A stretch of 64,000 nt of DNA from Trichodelitschia bisporula. Its lineage: Eukaryota > Ascomycota > Dothideomycetes > Phaeotrichales > Phaeotrichaceae. Each line of letters starts with the position of its first letter. The stretch's first letter is position 1. The DNA lies in NCBI GenBank assembly GCA_010356995.1, contig ML996697.1, positions 1 to 64,000 on the forward strand, in the 5' to 3' direction. The notes under the pieces were generated by a model that was not told the DNA's origin, made no database searches, and saw nothing but the letters and a program-made list of their open reading frames with translations. Made by a program: the position numbers and the translations under genes. This document shows positions 1 to 12,528 of the stretch, piece after piece.

Positions 1-625
1 CTCAGCCCAGGCTAACCAAACCCAGAGGGCCAAGTCACGTCCTTCATCCTCATCACGTCCGACGACGAGCGCATCTACGGATGGCACATCCTGCCCCTGG
101 CCGCGTACGCACGGCACGCAGCGCCACTGGCGGCGAACCCGGTGCGCGAACTAGGGAACTTCAACGAGACGCTAGCGTGTAAACTCATGATGGAAGATGC
201 AGAGTTCAAGGCTATTGTCAACTGTACGCTCTCCAGCCTATCCATAATCTCCTCTAACCCCCGCACAGCCCACATTGTATGTCTCCCCGTCTCCCCAATG
301 TCCAACTCCCTCGTCACTATTTCCCTTAATTCAAACCAACCTCCTTAAACGCCAGCCACAACTCCCAAATGGACTGCTCAGCGACTTACAAACTGCTCAC
401 CTCCCTCCCAAGTACCCATGTCCTAACCCTGGCTTACCGCGGCTTCGTCCACAGCACTGGCTCCCCTCAGAAAGCGGCCTAATCACAGACGCCATCTCCC
501 TGCTGACCACGCTGCTCCTCCTTCCCCCGCACCATTCTTGTCCTCGGCCACTCGCTCGGCACGGCCGTCGCCGCTGCCGCTGCCGCCGCCGCCGCGATAG
601 GGTTGATGCCCAGGACTCTGGTACG
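1..625 (+). pseudogene. Alpha/beta-hydrolase (ABHD12-like) remnant, left-truncated
   Basis: A branch site (CTAAC, 12-16) and acceptor ending at 25 open an exon whose reading resembles the start of fungal serine hydrolases (FILITSDDERIYGWHILPL). A donor-like GTATGT at 279 may end it. Downstream the family core is still readable: LTLAYRGFVHSTGSP, then LITDAISLLTTLL, then the nucleophile elbow LGHSLGTAVA. These three blocks lie in different frames, with shifts near 468 and near 530, and no GT/AG introns can repair them. After about 625 the homology stops. I read it as a decayed gene whose 5' part lies outside the window. ABHD12-type enzymes are membrane-associated lipid hydrolases, but this copy is probably not functional. 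Sequencing errors are the alternative explanation. Confidence 0.6.
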
Positions 626-2808
626 GGATCCAGGGGTGGTAGATCTGAATCTAGATGCCCGCCTAGTGTTGGAATGCGGTGGCTGTGTTCAGCCTCACCC
701 AGTTTCAGCCACAGGGCTTGAGTATAAGTAGACTCGGGGTCCCCACGTCTTTGACAATCAAGCAACTTGTTCATGGACAGACCTTCGGTCCAACTTGTGA
801 TGCATTGATGTTTCATTGATCACACATCCCCTTTCAACAGAGGGTTAACCGTGCAGGGTACAATTGTATCATGGCCGACGTCCCCATCGCGCTGGCGGTG
901 ATGAAGGCCCTCGAGATAGCAGGTTCGGGTGAGGAGATCACGTCAATCTAGCAGCCCCACGATACCAGAAACACAGCCCGAGATCAAAGTAAACGAGTGA
1001 GCCCTAACCCAGCCTAGATATCTAGCCCGCGCCAAGGCCTTGCTCAATCATACCCCCCCTCTCATCCCGTAGATAAACCACGCTTCAAAAGCAAAGAACC
1101 TCTATCAACGCGCCTGTAGATCAAAACATGTGCCAAGCCGACCCAGTACTGCGCGATGAGGTCTTGCGAGATAAGGAAGAGCTGCGACATGATGAACGTC
1201 TCTGTCGCAGCGATCAGGCCGGCTCCATGAAATTTGAGATGAACCTCCCCCCCTACATACCACCGATTCGCCATTTGCCCCGCACTCCGCACCACCTTTG
1301 CGCCTTGAAACAGCTCCTACGCGCGCCGCACGGCGCCCGCGCTCCTAATATCTGGCGCCACGAATATCTACTGCCCGCGTGGTACGTTGCGGTCGCCAGT
1401 CAACCTAACGCCCAGCAATTACTCCTTGTGCATCCCGTCCATCCACCAGCGTGCCCGCCACGCCCACCTCGATGCCCCTCACGAGCCACGTGGGCAGTCT
1501 GCACTCGGCCAGCGCGGCCTCCTGGGCGGAGAAGGGAGTTAAATGGGCGCATCGGGCCGCAGCAGCCCGATGAACTCCTCGCCGCGGCCGTGGTAGTCGC
1601 CGGGCCCAGATGCGGCGGTACGGGCGGGATGGTGTGGAGGTCACGGCCTTTTCGGACAACGAGGCCCAGGTCGCGAACTCGAAGCCAGGTTGTAGGGCAG
1701 CTTGGGGAGGAGGTCGAGGATTTGCAGCTTGTTACGCGGGATGCGGAAGGAGGCGGTGCTCATGTCGGGTTGGGCTTTGGGAGCGAGCATTAGCGCGGCA
1801 GGGCACTGGCTCTCGGATTAAAGGTCGGGCCGATACCCACCGAGTGAGTGGATTCGGTGGCTTGATTCAATTGCGTGGCTACGTCGGAACGTGGCTACGT
1901 CGGAACGTGGCTGATCGTCACTGGCTGTACGGAGAGCCCGTCCATCATAGCCTTGCTTCCGTGTGGTATCAATCAAGGCAAAGTGATGATCGGTTGGCTG
2001 AAAGCTTTGGATCCGATTCGTGCGTCGATATAGATTTTTTTTTGCGTGCGTCCAAGGATACACGTCTGTGTTATTGGTTGAAGGAAGTTCCATGTGCTAG
2101 GCGAATAAACAAAGGCCGTGTCATGGGAGGATACCATCTCTCCCATGTCAAATCGCCACTGGCCCTGTGTGGGTCACGTGACTCGGTAAGCTTGATGCCT
2201 GATCCCTGCAATTGCAGCCCGTTTGGACTTGCAGGGGTAAGGACTTGGCGCTGGCCTGTGCGCTAGCACCCCCAGCTCCCCCACACTCCACATTCACACG
2301 CGAAACCCTTACATAGTTCTTCAAAGCTTTCAATGAATGTTATTCCACAACCAATGCTGTGCAACCAGTGATTTGTGCGCCCCTGACGCTCGGCCCCTAA
2401 CGTACGTAGTACATTAGTGGCGGCTGTGAAAACTCATGGAACCTTGGAAGGGAGGGTAGTGGGATGCTGCCTACGTACTAACCAGTCGTGCCAGTTACGT
2501 CAGCCAATCAAGCCCGCTGGTGCGGCCAGCCGTGGAACCTGTCATGGTTCTGGCCTACACGGTGTGATGCCTCAGGCCATGACGTGGTCTGGGTGGCTGC
2601 ACAGTACCAAGGTGACGTATGGGGACTAGCGCAGTCATGTGACTGGTAGATTACTTCTCCAACTCTTTATCATCGTCTCGAAGCAATCTATGGTTTTTGC
2701 ACCGCTCTTCGCTGGCACCGTGACAGATATATATGTAGTAGTACTATGGTAGGCGATACGGCAGCGCGCTACAATACTGTAAAGTGGAAAGGAAGTGGGA
2801 ATGATACG
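626..2808. other. Gene-poor, apparently decayed stretch
   Basis: No reading frame here looks like a maintained gene. On the minus strand around 1800-1060 there are short protein-like blocks in shifting frames (for example IPRNKLQILDLLPKLPYNL near 1730-1680), which suggests a second dead gene, but I cannot name it. Long open frames on the plus strand are Arg/Pro-rich shadows. CACGTG occurs near 2175. The stretch ends just downstream of the MFS gene's stop codon. Confidence 0.5.
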
Positions 2809-4782
2809 TTAACGGCGCAGCTCTCGCATCTGAACACGTTCCTTCCCATACTCCTCGTCCCCCTCTAATATAATTTCATGCCCATCACCCTCCCAGACTA
2901 GCATGGAAAAGAGCCCGGCTACCAGCGCTACCAGCATCGTTGCCCAAAACGCCACGCCTACGACGCCGGCATCGAGTCCCGCACCAAAGACCCACCCACC
3001 GGTTAGAGGCCCCAGCATCCGCATGCCCGACATGACACTCTGGCCCACGCCGTGAATGCTGCTCAGCACGGACGGGTGGGGACAGCAATTGTTGATCAGC
3101 ATGGTTCCAGCGGGGTTGGCAATCATACGGCCAAAGACGTGCAAGGAAAGGACGAAAAGGATCCCGGCCCATACCGCGGCGCCGCTGGCGGGAAGTGATA
3201 AGGGATTTGTGGAGGGCAGGCGTGCAAGGAAGGGCGCAAGGAAATACACGATTGGAAACAGAAACAAACTGAATCGGTAGCAGTTGACTGTGCCGAACCG
3301 CGCCTGCAGCGGCGGATAGAGAACAAACTGGACGGCAACACCGATGACGCCGACGAGGGCGTACGCGAGGCCGATGAGCGGCGGTGGGAAGCCTAGGCCG
3401 CCGGTGAAGTGGAGAAAGCCGCTGGTTTGCGAGTTGTCCGCGCGCTGCGTTGACATGAACACATACCATACTGTCTGCCATGTTCCGATGTGCATGGCCA
3501 TAAAGCCGCGGGAGGCGAGAGTGATCACCACGTTCCGAGTGAAGATACGGCGGAAGGGAAGGGTGCGGCGCAGCTTGGGTTTGCTCTTTTTGCGGTGCGC
3601 GTCGGGGTGGTTGGCGGGGACTGCTTCGGAGGGATCGGAGGAGGCCAGAAGCGAGTACTGAGATGAACCCTTGCGGCGGAAAAAGAGGCCTTTGATTGAG
3701 CGACCAGTGGCAAGGCCCCAGTCGGGCCGGTCGCGCAACATGTAGTGAGTCTATCCGGTCAGCGCCACTGGCGTCATTAGGAGCCCATGGGAACGCTCAC
3801 TTCTTGCAACCCGAGGATGACACACAAGCCGGAGCCGATGAGGAATACTGCGCTCACGAGATTGGGAAGGGCGTATGGGTACGTGATCATCCATTGGACG
3901 CCGTGCTCGCCGCCGATGAACGAGCCGGGGCCGAAGATACCAGGCCATTGGTTGATGGGATCAGAGAGTAGACCGCCTGCGTTGTTAGTCGATTCCTGGG
4001 GCTGGTGAACTCCGGGTCTTACCTATTATAGGACCAATGATGTTGCCGACATTGCCAGTCATAGGAAGCAGCATGAAGGCACGGGATTGGTATCTGGCAG
4101 AATCAGCGTCGGGCTTGAGGAAAGTTGGGGTTGGGGTTAACCTACTTGCGGTCCGAAATGATTTCATTGACCATCTGCACCGTCAGCTAGAGATGTTGCG
4201 GCCAATTCGGTCCTTACCGTCCGCATCACTCCAGTATTGCCGTTCAAGACGCCGCCGAGAGTCCGGAAGAACATGGCCATGGCAAAGCTGGTAGAAAAGC
4301 CGAAGCCGAGCGACGAGATGCCAGTCCCGATGAGCCCGATCAGCAAAATACGTTTGCGGCCGAACGTGTCCGAGTCTGCGAGCCGGCCCCACAGCATGGC
4401 CGTAAGGAACTGTGCCGCGGTGAAGCCCGTCGTCAGCAAGCCAGCCTGGTATGCAATGGTCGAGTCCGGAAGAGCGGGGTTGAAGGACTTCAGCTGGTAG
4501 AACATATAAGCGCGTAGCGAGCTCATGGTCAGCGGTTCCGACAGCCGCGCCAGCGTGAGCAGCGCGAGTTGGCTTTTGCGCGGAAGCGACATCCAGGTCA
4601 CGGGTGTGTCTTTGGGGGGTTCTGGACGGTCAGGTTGTGGACGATGGTGGGGGGCGGAACCTCATACCGATATCTTCTTGCAACGGAATGGGTGGTTCAT
4701 CCTTGAGTAGGCCGTCGAGCGAGTCGGTACTGCCAGATGGAGAGTCGTACTTCTGCTTGAGGGGTCGGCTAGATGCGTCCAT
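2809..4782 (-). CDS. MFS transporter, DHA1/TetA-like (drug or metabolite exporter)
   Basis: Six exons (4782-4668, 4621-4218, 4174-4146, 4093-4023, 3976-3801, 3750-2809) join in frame to 578 residues. Introns are 43-52 bp with clear GTRNG donors. The protein starts with a hydrophilic Ser/Asp-rich tail. A conserved RLSEPLTMSSLRAYMFYQL segment follows, then MFS motif A (GRLADSDTFGRK, about 117-128), and QSRAFMLLPM..NVGNIIGPIIG in the next helices. A basic cytoplasmic loop separates the two six-helix halves, and the C-terminal tail is acidic. This is the layout of the fungal SLC46/TetA-like proton antiporters; the substrate cannot be predicted. The 29-bp third exon is small but phase-consistent. 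The neighbours give no pathway hint. Confidence 0.9.
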
Positions 4783-5441
4783 GACGAAGGCGGCTGTGAT
4801 GGATGCGTTTACGGTGGATGTGATCTCCGCAGTTCAAGGCAGATATAGCGACCTTTAAGCTAACAACACCATGGCGCGCCACGGTGCGGATCATGTCTCC
4901 GACCAATGGGTAGACTATTTTTTGTGACTACGCAGGATTTTTCGACGTTGCATGACAGCTGCATGTAGGTGAACCGAGATAGGAAAACGAGGGTGATTGC
5001 AGATAGGGCCGCAGGAAATCGCAGGAAATCGCAGGAGATCGGGAAACTGAGTATGACTTGAACACTGAACCTTGCATTTTAGCATTAAACATCAATTCAT
5101 TCGACTACTGCGGTATGTCTGATTCTGCTTTGGAGTGATTTCGTTGCGCAGGAAGTGAGGTGCTGATCCCAGCTCGACGAGTTGACGTTGTCTCGGCATG
5201 TCGCACGCGGGCCGGTACCGGCCTGTGATCCGGCGAGAATGTAGGGTGCAACGCGGGCTGATTGGCAGTTAATTGGAGGAACCGCTTGGGACCTGTGGAT
5301 TGCGGGGTGTGATTCCGGGCTGGCAGATCGTCGGCGGGGAGACGTCACACCGGCGAAGGCAATTCCGCAAAGCCGAGCTGCACAGCTTTCGGCATACGGC
5401 ATACGGATCAAGAGCAAACACTGGAGATAGGCAGATTGACC
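4783..5441. other. Intergenic, with a short tandem repeat
   Basis: Upstream of the MFS gene and downstream of the next minus-strand gene. A 10-bp unit, GCAGGAAATC, is repeated three times at 5011-5040 (the last copy differs by one base). No gene is supported here. Confidence 0.5.
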
Positions 5442-6550
5442 TCACCCATCGCACAGTGCTGCCCAGTGCATTGCGACGATCCAAGTCTCACCAACGGCCT
5501 CTAGTTCCCACGTCGGCGACTTGATTCGCACCATGTCCCGCGCCGCAACCGCGCCGTTGCCCACGAGCAAGAGGTGTGCCTCACGACCTGCAACGCTGCC
5601 CCGCACCAGGGTCATATTGTTTCCCGCCGCGTTGCTTTCTGCCCATGCTTCCATGACGCGCACTGTCCAGCCATCGCCTTCATGGTGTCCGAGTCGGCGT
5701 GGGGGCGTTGCCGTCAGTGACTCGACCACCCACTTTCGCATCTCGTCCGCCATGCCGCCGGGCGTGTATTTGGGGCCGCGGCGGTGCGGAGAGAAGGCGT
5801 CGGGGAGGGGCTCGACAGGTTCAGGCGGGGGCGGGGGCTTGACGAAGACGGGCCGGGTGGGTTCCCCTTGAGCAGGCGATGGAAGAACGAAACGTGGAGT
5901 CTGAGGAAGCGGGGTAAAGGGCGACTGCGCGCGGGCCGGTGTTTCGGGACGTCTGAGTTCCTGCCAGAGCTGCTGTGGTGGGGGTAGACGGTGGTCTGGG
6001 TGATGATCTAAGCGATCCGAATAATGATCCGGACGATGGTCTGGATGATGGTCGAGGCGCAGACGCTTTGGGGGCGGCTCCCCAAGGCCAACGCGAAGCA
6101 TCACTTCGGCCGCGTCGTCAAAGGCTTCACCTGGTTGCCAGACCTCGCGCGGCTTTGACTTGGGCACTTCACCTTTTCCCCCGTTCCCAAGCCCATCATG
6201 TCTGTCGTCAACGTCAAAGCCGTCGAACTGAGGTGCCCGTTGTGAGAAGCGTGGCGGAGTGGAGAACTGGCGGCTGGAGCTGGACGGCCGGGACGCGAGA
6301 GACTTGAAGCGCAGAGCGGACGACGGCGTGTCCTTTTCCTTGATGACGAAGCGACGGGGGCCGGGTGTCTGGGAGCGTCAGCCTGCTAGGGACAGGAGAA
6401 ACGACCATGCGAGAGACGAACTGATGGTGGAGGCATTGCGGTCGATGGTCGTGATGAGCGCGGGGCGCGGCGTGGCCTTTGGTGGCGGCCGTAGTTGCCC
6501 TAGCAACGCTTGGCGCGGCTTGCAGCACTTGCTAGACGCACTTTGGACAT
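5442..6550 (-). CDS. Conserved-looking Pro-rich hypothetical protein
   Basis: The open frame ending at 5442 reads upstream without a stop to about 6370 (PRRFVIKEKDTPSSALRFKSL..). It then needs an intron, with acceptor CCCAG near 6368 and a GCTGAC branch site just before it. The first exon(s) are uncertain; a plausible start ATG is at 6550, with a second small intron straight after it. The visible protein has a low-complexity Asp/His/Pro repeat, a poly-Pro stretch, and then a compact C-terminal block (FSPHRRGPKYTPGGMADEMR.. to WIVAMHW) that looks folded and conserved. I do not recognise a named domain. It lies head-to-head with separase, so the two share a promoter region of roughly 75 bp. Confidence 0.6.
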
Positions 6551-6624
6551 CACCACTTTGAGTACCATCACCCATGTACATTGGCTACTAATGTTTAATC
6601 GTGCATCTTTTGCTCACTTACATT

Positions 6625-9600
6625 ATGTCGCCTTCTCATATTGAAGTCGGCGCGATCAAAGACGCGCTCTCCGCGTGCAAGTGCAGCGCGACGACTGTTG
6701 CAGCGCTGCAGAAGCTGCTCGACGAACCAGCAACCGGGAAGACACCCGCGACGGCCAGGAAAACGACCGCGAGAACGACCGCAAAAACGCCTGCAAAAAC
6801 GCCCGCCAGAACTTCACGAACACCCGCACGACAAACGGGACTCAGTCCACAGGAAAAGCTGACCCTCGCGACCGAAGTCGTCAACATCTCGCTCAAGGCG
6901 CTCTCCGACGCGCCTAAAACCGCCCGCCGCCGCTCGCTCGACAAGACGTATAAGGACAAATGTACGGGGCCTGCAGCAGTGGTCGAGTGCGCGCGCCTTG
7001 CCTTTTCCTACCTCGGATCACAGCGGGACAGAGATGTCGGAATGCAGCTGGAGAATGGGATGCTAGTGCTGGCTGGCAAGTGCGTTGCTCATGGCCTGGA
7101 CGTGCTGGCGTTGAAAGAATTGCGCTCGCTGCGACGGCGCCTTTGCCAACATCTCGGGGAGGACCTCAAGGCTGAAGCGACAGCGGACATCATGGCTTTT
7201 CCAGACATCCCCACCGACAGTCCGGTGCTCCCGTTGGCCGCCAGTCTGCAGCTCACCTTTCTGAAGGCCATTGCCCTGCAACGACGAGCCAGCGTTGTAG
7301 AAAGCTGTCTAGAACACCTGCAGCCTGACACACCTTCATCACCGATCGCGCTTCTGCTCCGGCAAGCCAACTCACCGTCCGCAAAGGCCAAAGCGGCGCG
7401 CCAACTCGAATCCCTCTCGCAAACCCTCTTCTCCCTCTGCCCCAGCGTTGCTCCGGCTGACGACACACCGACGACATTTTCACCAGCGGCCGCGTTCAAG
7501 CTGCAATACCTCGCCTTTCAGGCACGTCTACGCTGGTGGAAGCTGGCTGGCCACGAGGCGAACATCGAAAAAGAGTTTTGGAACCCGCTGTCAAAGTGCC
7601 TGTCGGCGTTTTCACGACGTGCCAAGGGACCGGCTGACGACAAGTACCGGCTGGTGAACGAGACGGTGCGCGCGCTCGAAGCCGAAGTTAGGGACTCCAC
7701 TCCGCCAGCCATTCTCAAGATTCTAAGCAGCTTGGCGCATGCAGCGGGCTCGCCCGATGCGATCCGATGGACTGAAATGCTGCAGACGGCACAAATACAG
7801 AGCGGCGTTTCGGAAGCCCAGCTCGCGGCGTCGACCATCCGTATTGCCACGCTTGCGCTCGGGGGCGACAACGGAGCGGCAGAGTTGCGCACGGCATTGG
7901 ATTGCTTGTCCGGTAAAGCGCGCGGCGACTCAGCGGATCTTGACGCTTTGGTGGTGGAAGTGGCTGGGCTGCGACGGGCAGCAGTCAAGGTGTACGCCAG
8001 GGAGCGTGCAGCGGGTGGAGCGCTTTGCAAGCTGAGCCAGGACACTGTGTTTGCGTGTGTCCACTTCCTGACACGCTACATTGGGAGCGGGGACGCACGC
8101 CGCAGCGACCGTCTCCTGATCGTCAGCAAAATCGCCAAAGGGGCCATTGACTCGGTGCTACTGTGCTGTCGGCAGGCTGAGTGGGAGGTATTGGATGCGG
8201 GCTTACAGGACTGTCATTTTTTGGCGAAAGAGCTGGTGCAGTGGGCTGATGGGCCGGATGGAGCAGAGATTGAGGACGATATTCGACACACGGCGGCCAA
8301 AGTCTCCAACCTGTACTGGCTGTCCCACCAACGCGCGACGAAACCGGATCTGGCCCTTCTGGCACTACGGAAAAGCGTCGCTGTCTTGAAGGAGGAGCCC
8401 GCCGCGGAACGGCAAGCCGCCCACCTGTGCGCGAAACTGGAACGTTTGGCGGAGATCTCGCAGACGCCGAAGACACTGGGCTTGGTCACGGACGCGCTGC
8501 GTCAGGTGGTGGACGAGCACATTCAGAGCGGCACACTGCGCGCCGCCGCCGATCAGGCCGCCGCCTTGCCACTGGATGCTGGGCGGATGTTGAAGTCAGT
8601 ACGCAGTCTGGCGCTCTTGCTATGGAAACGGGATGAGCCCCATTTTGACGACTCCACGCTGCCCGACGATCATCGGGGTCTTCTGCTAGAGTGGCAATTT
8701 GAGTATGCGCTACCGGAGCTCATCAAGGCGCGGCCCGAGCAAGTCCCGGCGAGGGCAGAAAGCTTGTTCGTGGCGCTCATGGACGTGTATGCGGCAGACC
8801 GGTTTCCCGTACGGCGGCTGCGGACCGTGGTGACGGCCCTGCGGTTGCCGGAGGGATCCGTACAACTCGGCAAATGCCTCCTGGAACTCGACGCTCGCTG
8901 GACGAAGCCAGCTAAGGACAAGGGACTCGTTCGGTTCTGGGACCATCTCTCAGCATCTGCGCGAGCCCTCCGGGCACTCCGGAATCCAGTGGACATCACG
9001 GCAGCGCAGAAGGCGCTGGAGACATGGCAGGGCATCGTCGATAGCTCAGTGTCGTTGGACTCTCTACAACAACACGTGGACCCCATCGAGCCATGGGTCG
9101 CGCAGCTTAACCTTCTGGCCGACTTCTTTGCGATGCAGGGCGCCGCGCACTCGGAGCTGCGGACTCTCAACCTCCTGGTGAAGGTACTTGAGCTGCAGGA
9201 GCACAGTGCGTTGCCGGGAGTTATCACCCGGCTTGGCCTACAGTATTCACGCGCTGGGTTCACGACTAAAGCCGGCGTGTTGCTCGCCCGCGCGCAAGCG
9301 CTCCTCACCGAACCGTCTGAGGCGCGCCTGCGCTGGTGTCTCGCATACGCCGAGTACCTCCTCGACATCGGTTGTCTCGATAAGGCCGGCGCCGCACTAG
9401 AGGCCGCCGAGCAGACGGCTGTGGAAGCAGACATTGTAGGGTCGAAAACCCGTTCGACACGCACGCGCACCATCCAACTAGTTTCCGAGGCGTGTTACGT
9501 CTACTCGCGACATGCGCTCGAGACCGGTGCCGCCGACGACGCATTCCGGCTCGCCCGTGCCTGCGTCAAGCTCAACCAGCGCGCGTGGGCGAACATCGAA

Positions 9601-12158
9601 GGCCACCAGCGGCGGGCGAGTCCGGGGTCGGGCAGCGAGTCGGAGGCGGTGGTGTCGATGACGCATGATGCGCTGCAGGGGGCGGCGTTTTGGGCGTTCG
9701 TGCCGGCGCTGTTTAGGGGGTTGGCACACCTGGCGGCGATGTTTGCGCACAATGGCTTGTTCCAAGAGGCGATCTACTATGCGGAGCAGGCGAAGCGCGT
9801 GGCTGATGCTGGTGGGATAGCGCTTCGCGCGGCGAATATGGTTGATGCGCTACGTATTCGGGGAGGAGAGGGGCAGAAGGCGTGGGGTGAGCGGATTGAT
9901 GGGCGGGAGGAGGACGAGATTGAGCGTGATACCTGCGACGCTGTCGGGAAGTATCTCAACGCGGCGCTGGTGGCACGCGACTTGCGCGACTGGGAGCGGG
10001 TCAACAACGAGCTAGACGCTGCCCTCAGGATTATCGACGCCGCGCCCGGTCTGGAACGGGTTGACCTAGCCGACCAAGTGGCCGCCCTCACGATTGACAA
10101 GCCCAACGGAAGGACGACGCGAAAGGCACCCACCAAGGCAACGAAGGTCACGAAGGTCACGAAAGCCATAAAGGTGGCCCCTCGCAAGCCCGAGGAATGC
10201 AGCCGGCTGCTCGCGCTTCGCGCCCGGATCCTACGTGGCAAGGCCAACGCACTGCTCGAGCTCGGCCAAATCGATGCCGCCCACGATCTGCTCCAGCACG
10301 TCGCCCCGCCGTTCGACCGCGAGACGGCCGTGCAGCAGCAGATTGCGCAGTCGCGGCACCTCGCTCGCAAGGCGCTGAAGGAACTGGCATCCGACTTTAC
10401 GTACAGCACGCTACTTGAGTCGACTATTTCGGTGCCGGCGCTTGCCACGGACACGAGGCGGGGGCGGGCGGCTAAGTTTGCAGCTACGCTACGTGCCGCG
10501 CGTGAATGTGTCGGTAGTACTACAGCTCTCTCAACGACAACGCTGCGGGACGCCTGCCGGTCTGCGAGTTCCGCCTCCATTCTGTTGTCCGCCGCTGGGC
10601 CGGTACACCCCCTCGCAATCGCGCCATTGCTCGACCTGCCGCGTATCCACGCCAGCCAACGCGAGCTCGCCGTCGTGCGCATCGAGGAGGAGAAGCGGTC
10701 GAGCGCCGATCTGCTGAAGTGGCCGTCCGCAGGGGAAGTGCCCACGGCCGACGCCCCGTTCCAAGAGCAGTACATCGACATCATCCCGCCCGTCTGGACC
10801 GCTGTGTCGCTGTCGCTGAACGAGGCGCGCGATGAGCTCGTCGCCACACGTTACCGCGCTGGGCAGTCGCCATTTGTCCTGCGGCTGCCGATGGTGCGCC
10901 ACAACTCGCGTGACCCCGACGAGGAGCTGTTCGACTTTTGCGCTGGGAAGGCGGAGCTCACTGAGATTATTGAGCTGTCGAACTTCAGCACGCGCAACGC
11001 CCGCGACATGAGTGCTAAAGGGGCGCGTGGCGAGTGGTGGGCTGCGCGCGAGGCGCTGGACACGCGGCTGGCGGAGCTGCTGACGAGTATTGAGAACTTC
11101 TGGCTCGGCGGCTTCCGGGGGATCTTTGGGGCCCGACCGAATGCGCACGCGCTGGGGCGCTTCCAGAAGACGTTCCAGGATATTCTACACCGCAACCTGC
11201 CGCGGAAAGGAAAGGCGGCGCGGCCAGTGTTTGACCCGCGGATTTTGGAGCTGTTTGTGGCGCTGGGGACGGAGGATGACGAGCCGCTGATGGATCTGTT
11301 GTACTTCGTCGTCGATATCATGCAGTTCAGCGGCGACCGCTTCGCGTACGATGAGGTGGACTTTGATGCCGTAAGTTGATTGTGCTGCCGATGATGACGA
11401 CGCTAATATCACAGATTGCCATTGCCACCATCGATGCTATCCGCGATTATCACGATGCGGCCCCGCCACCAGAAGCCCACCACACCATCCTCATCCTCGA
11501 CAAGGACCTGCATGCGTTCCCGTGGGAGTCGCTGCCATCGCTGCGCGGCCTGAGCATCTCACGTCTGCCGTCGTTGGCCGCCCTGCGTGAGCGTATCATT
11601 GCTGCTGCACCGCCGACACCCCGCCGTGGTGCCAGCATCCTGAACCCATCGGGCGACTTGCTACAGACGCAGAAGACGCTTCAGCCATACCTACGCGGCC
11701 TCGGCCGGGAGTGGGCGCACCAGACTGCGCCGCCCTCAGAATCGGAGCTCGCGCACCTCGCCGCCGACAACGACTTGCTGCTGTACTTTGGGCACGGTTC
11801 GGGCGCACAGTTTGCCCGGCCGCGCGCGATCCGCAAGCTGGGCCGGTGCGCCACAACATGGCTGATGGGGTGTTCGAGCGCGGCAGTCACGGAGCATGGG
11901 GAGTTTGAGCCGAGTGGCATGGTGCTTGCGTATTTGGCGGCTGGGGCGCCGGCGGTGGTGGGCACGCTGTGGGATGTTACGGACCGGGACTGCGATCGTG
12001 CGGCTATTCGCTTGGGGGAGGTATGGGGGCTGTGGGACGGGACGGAGACGGGCAAGAGTCTTGTGGAGGCGGTGGTGCAGAGCCGCGATGCTTGTTATTT
12101 GCGGCATTTGAATGGGGCGGCGTTTGTTGTGTATGGTGTGCCGGTGTATCTGGGGTGA
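6625..12158 (+). CDS. ESP1: Separase (peptidase C50), sister-chromatid separation protease
   Basis: Two exons (6625-11370 and 11415-12158) give about 1829 residues, in the size range of fungal separases. I chose ATG 6625; a GTG lies in frame upstream at 6601. The N-terminus has a Lys/Thr/Ala-rich tail (about residues 45-75), followed by a long helical-repeat region typical of separase. The C-terminal caspase-like domain carries the catalytic histidine in YFGHGSGAQF (about H1709) and the catalytic cysteine in LMGCSSA (about C1735). Separase cleaves the cohesin kleisin at anaphase and is held inactive by securin. The single 44-bp intron lies just before the protease domain. No securin-like gene is visible nearby. 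Confidence 0.96.
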
Positions 12159-12163
12159 TTCCT

Positions 12164-12171
12164 TGACGTCA
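12164..12171. promoter_or_regulatory. CRE/ATF site (TGACGTCA)
   Basis: A perfect palindromic TGACGTCA lies just after the separase stop and about 360 bp upstream of the hydrophilin-like gene. This octamer is the known target of ATF/CREB-type bZIP factors, which in fungi act downstream of the stress MAP kinase. Confidence 0.5.
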
Positions 12172-12392
12172 TTTGTAGACAAGGCTGGGGTTCGGGATGG
12201 AGTTTGGAGCTCGGAGCGATGTCGCTGAACGACGAGGGACAACGGGCGACATTAGAACTAGAGCCGGCAAGTGTAGGCCCAATTGTAAATATCAGGACTT
12301 CCATTTTTCCGTGTTGTCACCGGTAAATGCGGGGTTAATGCAAGGCACCGGTTTCTCCTGCCGATCGATTGTCGTTCCGGGGGGTCCCTAAC

Positions 12393-12414
12393 TGACGTCA
12401 TGCACCTGTATATG
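12393..12414 (+). promoter_or_regulatory. Second CRE site plus TATA-like box
   Basis: A second perfect TGACGTCA (12393-12400) is followed by TGTATATGAG (about 12407-12416). A CT/CA-rich leader then runs to the ATG at 12529. The spacing suits a core promoter for that gene. Confidence 0.55.
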
Positions 12415-12528
12415 AGAGCCGCATCCGCACTTCCCACCCAACTCTACATCAGCCTAGCACCAAAAACTCCTCATTGAGCCAATTACTCCATAAACCCACT
12501 CCAACCAAACCCCCACAATCAAACCACC

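Noticed and set aside
8670-9473. Long minus-strand ORFs across the separase gene (also 9777-10847)
   Set aside because: Ser/Arg/Ala-rich antisense shadows of a GC-rich coding exon.
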